From contig JAFVTV010000035.1 in the NCBI GenBank assembly GCA_017502975.1, forward strand, positions 1 to 40,799: a DNA stretch of 40,799 nucleotides, read 5' to 3'. The notes beneath the pieces were generated by a model. It did no database searches and had not been told where the DNA came from. It saw only the letters and a list, made by a program, of their open reading frames with translations. The position numbers and the translations under genes were made by a program. This DNA is from Clostridia bacterium (GTDB taxonomy: Bacteria > Bacillota > Clostridia > Oscillospirales > CAG-272). Positions 35,587-40,799 of the stretch are shown here, in pieces; the first letter of the stretch is position 1; each line of letters starts with the position of its first letter.

Positions 35587-35606
35587 ACTATCCCCCCTTT
35601 GCTTTG

Positions 35607-35612
35607 ATTATA
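35607..35612 (-). promoter_or_regulatory. -10 element of the Fe-S operon
   Basis: Minus-strand TATAAT lies 20 bases before the ATG. The sequence 17 bases further upstream (TATGAA) is a poor -35, as expected for an activator-dependent promoter. The neighbouring stretch 35638-35668 is a CAAA-rich tandem (AACAAAGCAAAGC-type) and could hold the AraC site. Confidence 0.5.
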
Positions 35613-35674
35613 GTTTGAATGACGCAAAATTCATATAACAAAGCAAAGCAAAAACATAACAAAACAAATTTCGC

Positions 35675-35703
35675 TTGCCTTTTTCACCATCTCGTGATAC
35701 AAT
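35675..35703 (+). promoter_or_regulatory. Promoter of the second AraC gene
   Basis: TTGCCT and TACAAT are separated by 17 bases, 35 bases before the ATG at 35738. Confidence 0.7.
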
Positions 35704-35737
35704 GGGGGTAACGAAAAGAGATAAGGAGCGTGCAAGC

Positions 35738-36580
35738 ATGAAGATCGAGGAGCTAAATCCCTTTATCCGCTACGCCAAATCCCACCCTTATTACCACGCA
35801 ACCAAGGAAAACACCATTTGCTATGACTGCCGTGTTTTTTACCTTGTAAAAGGGCGTGGTCGTGTTTTTGTAGCGGAACAATGGCATGATTTTGCGCCAA
35901 ACACCGCCATTTTCTTTCCGCCAAGGACAGCATACCGCTTTGAGTTTGCAAGCGAAGAGGCATTTGAATTCTTTATTTTTAACTTTGACCTCACCAATGA
36001 ATTTTGCCACCTCACACGCTCTTTTGGCGTTGCAACAAAAAGCACGTTTGACCCCTTCCTCGCCCCCAATCACACACTGCCGCCCGAATTCTCAAATATC
36101 ATTATTCAAAGAAACGGTTCTGCCATGTTCAGCCACCTTGAATACTGCATCGGGCTGTTTTTACGCAAGGATCCCTATTATCGCCTGCTTGCCTCGGCAA
36201 GCTTGAAGCTGGCGCTTTTACAGCTGCTTCGCGCACGCGACGGCGAGAAGAGCGACTACCGCCTGGTAGAAAACGTGCTTGAATTTATCCGCGGCAATTA
36301 CCACAACTGCGAGCTTGACAACCGTGCCATCGCGGCACAGTTCAGCTATCACCCCTATTATTTAAATGAACTGATGCGGCACCACACAGGCCGCACCCTG
36401 CACGGGCAGCTGATCGATTACCGCCTACATATGGCGCGCCACTATCTCACCACCACAAACCTTTCGATCACCGCCATAGCAGAAAAAGCGGGCTTTTCCT
36501 CCTACACCTACTTCATCAAGCTCTTTCGCGAGCGCGTAGGTACAACACCCCTGCAATACCGAAAACGCATTACCATGTAA
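35738..36580 (+). CDS. AraC-family regulator of the Fe-S operon
   Basis: The 280-residue protein has an N-terminal cupin sensor (about 15-110, with FPPRTAYRF) and a C-terminal AraC double helix-turn-helix (IAEKAGFSSYTYFIKLFRERVGTTPLQYRKR region). It is divergent from the seven-gene Fe-S operon with about 150 bp between, the standard layout for a local activator responding to the pathway substrate. The ATG at 35738 follows AAGGAG; the earlier ATG at 35675 overlaps the promoter. The ligand is unknown. Confidence 0.92.
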   Translation: MKIEELNPFIRYAKSHPYYHATKENTICYDCRVFYLVKGRGRVFVAEQWHDFAPNTAIFFPPRTAYRFEFASEEAFEFFIFNFDLTNEFCHLTRSFGVATKSTFDPFLAPNHTLPPEFSNIIIQRNGSAMFSHLEYCIGLFLRKDPYYRLLASASLKLALLQLLRARDGEKSDYRLVENVLEFIRGNYHNCELDNRAIAAQFSYHPYYLNELMRHHTGRTLHGQLIDYRLHMARHYLTTTNLSITAIAEKAGFSSYTYFIKLFRERVGTTPLQYRKRITM

Positions 36581-36777
36581 AAGGCGCAAAAAAGAGCCGC
36601 AGGAACATGAGCAAAATGAAAGAATGAGGGAGAGGACTTTTTGTAAAAGTCCTCTCCCTCAAATTCCCTGTTCCAAAACCCTTGGAAAAGAAATAGCGGT
36701 ATAAACAAAGCGCACCGTGTGAAATACACCTGTAGGGGAGGCGTTTCGCCTCCCGCCATCCGCAATCCGCAAAAAAC

Positions 36778-36868
36778 GGGAGGCGAAACGCCTCCCCTAC
36801 AAGAAAATGTGCAAACAAAGCGCACCGTGATACGGCTTTCCGTAGGGGGCGGCGCCCCGACGCCCCGC
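36778..36868 (+). repeat. 91-bp direct repeat, copy A
   Basis: It matches copy B (38706-38796) at 89 of 91 positions. It contains two hairpin-prone parts, one ending CGCCTCCCC and one GGGGGCGGCGCCCCGACGCCCC. Confidence 0.9.
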
Positions 36869-36905
36869 AAAAAGTTTTGCTATATAATATATATAAAATA
36901 ATATG

Positions 36906-36939
36906 CCGCCGAGAGCAACCAAACGGTTACTCTCGGCGG
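36906..36939. terminator. Terminator of the sigma-factor gene
   Basis: CCGCCGAGAG pairs with CTCTCGGCGG, and AACC with GGTT inside. It lies just after the minus-strand stop at 36948. The plus side is followed by GTTCGTTTTAC and the minus side by a weaker A+T tract. Confidence 0.7.
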
Positions 36940-36947
36940 TGTTCGTT

Positions 36948-38573
36948 TTACTTTTTAACACTCATCCAACAGCCTTCTGCGCCAATACCGTCCTTGGGCG
37001 GTATTAATACGCCTTTTTCGATAAGGCATTCCACAACTGTATTGAGAACAGGCATCCTTGCAAGCATATTAGCAAGCCTCCATTCTCCGTAAAGATAACC
37101 GGGAACAGACTTTTTGATAAGTTCTGCCAACTTTTCTGCCACAATTTCCGCCTCGGCACGGAAATATCCGTTCTGCAAGCCATTACTGATTTCAAAAAGC
37201 TTATCCCCATCACTCATTGTACTAACAAGAATTTTTGTGTAAAGAGTATCCCCTTCACGATAGAGATAGCCCTGCTCAATTGCCTTGGCAGCATGCTCCT
37301 GTTCCTTCTCAGACAGTGAAGTAATATCCAGCCCCTCAATTGCGCGAAGCGCAAGCTGTATCTGTGGATCCTGTGAAATATTATGACCGCAACGAAAATG
37401 TGCCTTGATACGCGAAAAATAGATATTGCTAAGGTGCGCCGCAGAAAATCCACAAACATTATATCCGTCTACGCCATCCCAACCGCAGCCATAACGTTTG
37501 CCATTCTTAACATAGCCAAAAACACTGTACGGACGCTTTATTTCGGGCTCATCGCAGAAATACTTTTCTTTTAAAACATCACCGACATTTTTGGAAAAAG
37601 CATCTGCGATCTTGCGTATTTGTTGCCACAAAATGAGGTTGATATCTACTTTTTTGTTTAGATACGGAAAAGCAAGATATTCTTCTTTGTGTTCCTCAAC
37701 ATACTTTGATATCACATCACAGATTTTTGGCAATTGCTCTGTATAAAGCGCATTCGCTTTTTCAAGCACATCCTTATCAAAAAGAATGAAATTAATCGCA
37801 TATTTCCCGCTATCCAAACGGCGAAGCAATCCATACTCTCCGTTTTCCCCCTTGCGAAGGATCTCAAGCTCCTCTTCAACGTAAACGGTAGGAACATTTA
37901 ACTCTTCCGCAATTTCAGATGCACTCATCGGCTTTTTATGACAAAGCCATACGATGTGCCGGGAAAACATTCTTTTGCAAATGTTGCTGGGATCTCCCCA
38001 ATCGGGGCTTCCGGTTCCCATAAAAACGTAATCAATTTTATCAAGTGCCACGGGCTTATGATAAGTTTCTCCCATTTCATCTACCTCGCTTTTGATTTTT
38101 TGTCTTGCTGAAAAGAGTCTTTGACGAACTGCTCCCTCGCTTGTACTCTGCCTCTTTGCAATCTCTGCTGTTGTAAGACCGTCCATGTAGAACATTATCA
38201 TCACTTCACGGTATGCCTTTGTCAAAAAAGCGATTCTACGATGTACAGAAGTTAATAATTCTGCGGTATCGTCAAAAGTATCTTCTTCTGCAATGCCGAG
38301 CAAGATTTCTTCCGAATTACCTTCATAGATCATTTCCGCGCGTTTTCTTCGATTGTTTGAAAAATCGGCATAGACATTACGAGCCACTCTCCAAATAAAC
38401 GGATATACGCCTTCAATCTCTCCCTCGGTATGGGCAGCTTTGATGAGGGCATATATTATATTGGAGCATAACTCCTCTGCCTCATAACTGTCATTTGTTC
38501 TTGCATAACAAAAACCAAACAGCTTATCAAGCAAGTTGTCGTCAAAATATTTTAGCAAGTCTTGTTTTTTCAT
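36948..38573 (-). CDS. Sigma-70-family factor with long C-terminal extension
   Basis: The 541-residue protein begins with sigma region 2 (about 10-80; CYARTNDSYEAEELCSNI, WRVARNVYAD) and region 4 (about 110-165; GLTTAEIAKRQSTSEGAVRQRLFSARQKI), as in ECF sigma factors of about 180 residues. It then continues for about 370 residues, with a winged-helix-like part at 204-262 (MSASEIAEELNVPTVYVEEEL) and an unrecognised remainder with GYVKNGKRYGCGWDGVDGYNVCG. No anti-sigma gene is adjacent, so the extension may be the built-in control. The gene is more A+T-rich than its surroundings and lies between 91-bp direct repeats. The ATG at 38573 follows GGAG. Confidence 0.82.
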   Translation of the reverse strand: MKKQDLLKYFDDNLLDKLFGFCYARTNDSYEAEELCSNIIYALIKAAHTEGEIEGVYPFIWRVARNVYADFSNNRRKRAEMIYEGNSEEILLGIAEEDTFDDTAELLTSVHRRIAFLTKAYREVMIMFYMDGLTTAEIAKRQSTSEGAVRQRLFSARQKIKSEVDEMGETYHKPVALDKIDYVFMGTGSPDWGDPSNICKRMFSRHIVWLCHKKPMSASEIAEELNVPTVYVEEELEILRKGENGEYGLLRRLDSGKYAINFILFDKDVLEKANALYTEQLPKICDVISKYVEEHKEEYLAFPYLNKKVDINLILWQQIRKIADAFSKNVGDVLKEKYFCDEPEIKRPYSVFGYVKNGKRYGCGWDGVDGYNVCGFSAAHLSNIYFSRIKAHFRCGHNISQDPQIQLALRAIEGLDITSLSEKEQEHAAKAIEQGYLYREGDTLYTKILVSTMSDGDKLFEISNGLQNGYFRAEAEIVAEKLAELIKKSVPGYLYGEWRLANMLARMPVLNTVVECLIEKGVLIPPKDGIGAEGCWMSVKK

Positions 38574-38652
38574 TTGTTTCTCCAAGCGATTGATCAATGC
38601 TTTCACTTATATAGTCCGTGCGTTATGGGAAATGTTAGGTGGAACTCAAAAT

Positions 38653-38658
38653 ATTATA
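38653..38658 (-). promoter_or_regulatory. Extended -10 of the sigma-factor gene
   Basis: Minus-strand TGGTATAAT is an extended -10. The -35 (GGTCAA) is poor. It lies 80 bases before the ATG. Confidence 0.4.
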
Positions 38659-38705
38659 CCACACATTTTGTGATTTTGACCCTAACAAGAGTTTTTGTTT
38701 TGCAA

Positions 38706-38796
38706 GGGAGGCAAAACGCCTCCCCTACAAGAAGATGTGCAAACAAAGCGCACCGTGATACGGCTTTCCGTAGGGGGCGGCGCCCCGACGCCCCGC
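38706..38796 (+). repeat. 91-bp direct repeat, copy B
   Basis: It is 89/91 identical to 36778-36868 and lies on the other side of the sigma-factor gene, about 1.84 kb between copies. Confidence 0.9.
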
Positions 38797-38843
38797 GATT
38801 TACCGCACAAAAACAAAAAAACAACAAAATTTTCATAAAGCAC

Positions 38844-38872
38844 TTGACAAGCGCACTTTTGTGTGCTAAAGT
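38844..38872 (+). promoter_or_regulatory. Promoter of the glycine riboswitch transcript
   Basis: TTGACA and TAAAGT are separated by 17 bases. Confidence 0.75.
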
Positions 38873-38930
38873 ATTTTTATTCCCGATGAAGGTATCGGAA
38901 GCGGCGTGCCGCAACCGGTATTGGAGGTGG

Positions 38931-39003
38931 TTCCGGAGAATCTCGTAAGAGTGCCGAAGGTGCAAGGCGATCATATCGCCGAATCTCTCAGGCAAAAGGA
39001 CGG
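38931..39003 (+). ncRNA. Glycine riboswitch aptamer
   Basis: The segment contains GTGCCGAAGGTGCAA and CTCAGGCAAAAGGACGGAG, the conserved cores of glycine riboswitch aptamers, joined by a short stem (GGCGAT/ATCGCC). Only one full aptamer is visible. The upstream 38884-38935 region has three hairpins (CCGAT/ATCGG, GCGGC/GCCGC, CCGG/CCGG) that could act as a stabilising partner. It controls the downstream symporter gene. Confidence 0.9.
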
Positions 39004-39004
39004 A

Positions 39005-39043
39005 GCAGACATATAGGTATGCTATTTTTGTCTGCCGTTTTTT
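39005..39043 (+). terminator. Riboswitch expression-platform terminator
   Basis: GCAGACA (39005-39011) pairs with TGTCTGC (39029-39035), followed by T-run 39038-39043. It touches the 3' end of the aptamer, so folding could be mutually exclusive. Confidence 0.75.
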
Positions 39044-39051
39044 ATTTTGTG

Positions 39052-39091
39052 AACTGCTTTCACCTTTTAGGGAAAAGCAGTTTTATTTTTT
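39052..39091 (+). terminator. Second terminator-like hairpin before the symporter
   Basis: AACTGCTTT (39052-39060) pairs with AAAGCAGTT (39074-39082), then TTATTTTTT. It ends three bases before the ribosome site. Confidence 0.7.
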
Positions 39092-39109
39092 ACTTGGAGG
39101 TACATAAAC

Positions 39110-40573
39110 ATGCAAGAAGCATTACTCAAGGTCGTAGCAACGGTCAACTCCTACCTCACTGACTACGTGCTCATTTTCCTGCTTATCGGTGTTGGTCTTT
39201 TCTTCACCATTCGCACCAAGTTTGTACAGGTGCGCTGCTTTGGCGAGGGCATGAAAAACGTATTTGGCAAGCTCTCTCTCAAGGGCGGCAGCCAAGGGGG
39301 CGGTCTTTCCTCCTTCCAGGCACTCGCTACCGCTATCGCCGCACAGGTTGGTACCGGTAATATCGTCGGTGCGTGCGGCGCGATTCTCATCGGCGGCCCC
39401 GGCGCCATCTTCTGGATGTGGATCATCGCCTTCCTTGGCATGGCAACCATTTACGCCGAGGCGACCCTTGCACAAAAGACCCGCAAGGTCAATGAGGACG
39501 GCACGGTTGAAGGCGGTCCCGTTTACTACATCAAAACAGCCTTTACGGGCAAGTTTGGCAAATTCCTTGCCGTATTCTTTGCGATAGCTACTATGCTCGC
39601 GCTTGGCTTTATGGGCTCTATGGTGCAGTCGAACTCGATTGCAGGCACCATGGGCAAGGCATTCAATATCGGCGAAAGCTTCTACTGGATCATCGGTATC
39701 GCTGTAGCAGTGCTTGCCGGCGTGGTATTCCTTGGCGGCGTCAACCGTCTTGCCTCGGTTACCGAAAAAATGGTACCCATCATGGCTTGCCTGTATCTTA
39801 TCGGCTCGCTCATCGTTATTTTCGCCCGTATCCGGTACGTACCCGAAACCTTCGGCATGATCTTCAAATACGCCTTTAACGCAAATGCGCTGATCGGCGG
39901 CGGCATTGGTTATGCTCTCAAAACTGCCATCAGCCAGGGTGCAAAGCGCGGTCTATTCTCGAATGAAGCGGGCATGGGTTCTACCCCTCACGCACACGCA
40001 CAGGCTAACGTAAAGACCGCACACGAGCAGGGCACTACCGCCATGATCGGTGTGTTTATCGATACCTTTGTCGTGCTTACCGTGACTGCACTTGTTGTCA
40101 TCTCCACCCTGTATGCAGGCGGCGGTGTGCTGGGCGATCCCGCAACCTACACCATGGAGGGTGCGCTCGCCGCATTCCCCAAGGCTAACCTTGCACAAAT
40201 GGCGTTTGGCTCTATTTTCTGGGGCGAGACCTTTGGTAGCATTTTCGTGGCAGTCTGCCTGTTCTTCTTCGCCTTCTCCACCATCCTTTCCTGGAACTTC
40301 TTCGGCAAGATCAACTTCGAGTATCTCTTTGGCAAGAAGTACACCGTGGTTTACACTGCCATTGCAATTGTATTCGTATTCCTTGGCTCAATCTTCTCAA
40401 ACGACCTCGTTTGGGAGCTGACCGACTTCTTCAACTACCTCATGGTTCTGCCGAACGTCATTGCCCTTGTGGCACTTGGCTCTATGGTTTTGAGTGCCCT
40501 TAAAGAGGGTAAGGCAGCCAAAGAAGCCGCTGTCCTTTCCGCTAAGGTAGCCGAGGAAAGCACTGAGGAGTAA
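39110..40573 (+). CDS. Alanine/glycine:cation symporter (AGCS)
   Basis: The 487-residue inner-membrane protein has about 10-11 helices and the AGCS signatures IAAQVGTGNIVG and SQGAKRGLFSNEAGMGSTPHAHA. The family imports alanine or glycine with Na+. The glycine riboswitch directly upstream makes glycine the likely substrate and sensor ligand. The start follows TTGGAGGT. The C-terminal 20 residues are Ala/Glu-rich and not membrane-bound. Confidence 0.95.
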   Translation: MQEALLKVVATVNSYLTDYVLIFLLIGVGLFFTIRTKFVQVRCFGEGMKNVFGKLSLKGGSQGGGLSSFQALATAIAAQVGTGNIVGACGAILIGGPGAIFWMWIIAFLGMATIYAEATLAQKTRKVNEDGTVEGGPVYYIKTAFTGKFGKFLAVFFAIATMLALGFMGSMVQSNSIAGTMGKAFNIGESFYWIIGIAVAVLAGVVFLGGVNRLASVTEKMVPIMACLYLIGSLIVIFARIRYVPETFGMIFKYAFNANALIGGGIGYALKTAISQGAKRGLFSNEAGMGSTPHAHAQANVKTAHEQGTTAMIGVFIDTFVVLTVTALVVISTLYAGGGVLGDPATYTMEGALAAFPKANLAQMAFGSIFWGETFGSIFVAVCLFFFAFSTILSWNFFGKINFEYLFGKKYTVVYTAIAIVFVFLGSIFSNDLVWELTDFFNYLMVLPNVIALVALGSMVLSALKEGKAAKEAAVLSAKVAEESTEE

Positions 40574-40799
40574 TTCTCTAACGACCAAAACGCATAAATA
40601 ACAAAAAAGGCTGAGTCAATAGGGTTGTACTCTAAAGGACAGTTTTCAAAATACGGTGTATCTCGAAAGAGGTATGCCGTATTTTGCTTTTGTGTCTACA
40701 AAAGCAGTGCTTGTCAGGAAAATTGACAAGACATAGATGAACAAAAAGGCTCCCTTGTGTAAAGGGAGCTGTCAGCGAAGCTGACTGAGGGATTGTTCT
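40574..40799. repeat. Gene-free tail with hairpins and intergenic repeat
   Basis: No gene is seen. A long hairpin with a GAAA loop (CAAAATACGG/CCGTATTTTG, about 40648-40686) may end the symporter transcript. Short inverted repeats CTTTTGT/ACAAAAG and CTTGTC/GACAAG follow. From about 40750 there is a GGCTCCCTT-type element with GTCAGC-GAA-GCTGAC (40771-40785), cut by the window end. It is related in layout to 301-350. Confidence 0.6.

Larger units (their letters stand above)
36581..36947. repeat. Intergenic repeats after the AraC gene
   Basis: There is no gene. The stretch holds a 16-bp stem (36626-36641 with 36645-36660), a GTAGGGGAGGCGTTT-type repeat at 36732-36756, and a 91-bp repeat at 36778-36868 that recurs at 38706-38796. 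It also contains AAACAAAGCGCACCGTG at 36704-36720 and 36812-36828, with a third copy at 38736-38752. Confidence 0.75.

Noticed and set aside
36778..38796. Insertion sequence carrying the sigma factor
   Set aside because: The direct repeats are clear, but there is no transposase or terminal inverted repeat, so I report only repeats and not an insertion sequence.
1..40799. CRISPR array, prophage or antiviral defence system
   Set aside because: No regularly spaced repeats, phage structural genes or recognisable defence genes were seen; the degenerate CPBP protein at 5411 alone is not evidence for abortive infection.

Overview
The window looks like a chromosomal segment of an anaerobic, probably gut-associated, member of the Clostridia (Firmicutes). 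The evidence is strong AGGAGG-type ribosome sites, spoVG, a lepA-hemW pair, Hsp33, PlsY, several Fe-S enzymes, a glycine riboswitch and small hairpin-rich intergenic repeats. The genus cannot be fixed from sequence alone. No phage, complete insertion sequence or CRISPR array is visible.

Layout. 1-460: intergenic repeats. 464-1048: a small AT-rich S51-type peptidase. 1189-5300: an AraC regulator divergent from a Gfo/Idh oxidoreductase-nagA-nagB-like amino-sugar operon. 5411-6301: a degenerate CPBP membrane protein and a small Cys/acidic protein. 6507-11979: a four-gene Gld-like ABC system (ATPase, permease, GldG-like and DUF4340-like proteins). 12089-15691: spoVG, murC, a methyltransferase and hslO. 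15780-16015: tRNA Asp-Phe-Gly, followed by a compact hairpin-rich element (16063-16256) with tRNA-like sequence in inverted orientation. 16296-20357: the lepA-hemW-M24 peptidase operon on the minus strand. 20558-20656: an unlisted 32-residue Cys-rich membrane peptide. 20826-24704: a CNNM/CorC-type protein with a long leader, then a Wzc-like kinase and a nucleotidyltransferase. 24868-28467: PAP2 phosphatase, plsY, a methyltransferase and a TtcA-like thiolase.

28545-35586 is the most interesting part. It is a tightly packed seven-gene minus-strand operon divergent from its own AraC regulator. It encodes a U32-like Fe-S protein, three different QueG/RdhA-like double-cluster Fe-S proteins, a cupin, a class-C beta-lactamase-fold hydrolase and a Gfo/Idh protein lacking the usual EKP lysine. 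I know of no described pathway with this combination. The inference is an inducible oxygen-independent redox pathway for a small molecule, possibly corrinoid-dependent.

36578-40799: intergenic repeats, a sigma factor with a long C-terminal extension flanked by 91-bp direct repeats, then a glycine riboswitch with two terminator-like hairpins ahead of an AGCS amino-acid:Na+ symporter, and another repeat at the end. The two AraC-divergent operons (1189-5300 and 28545-36580) share the same design, each including a Gfo/Idh protein.
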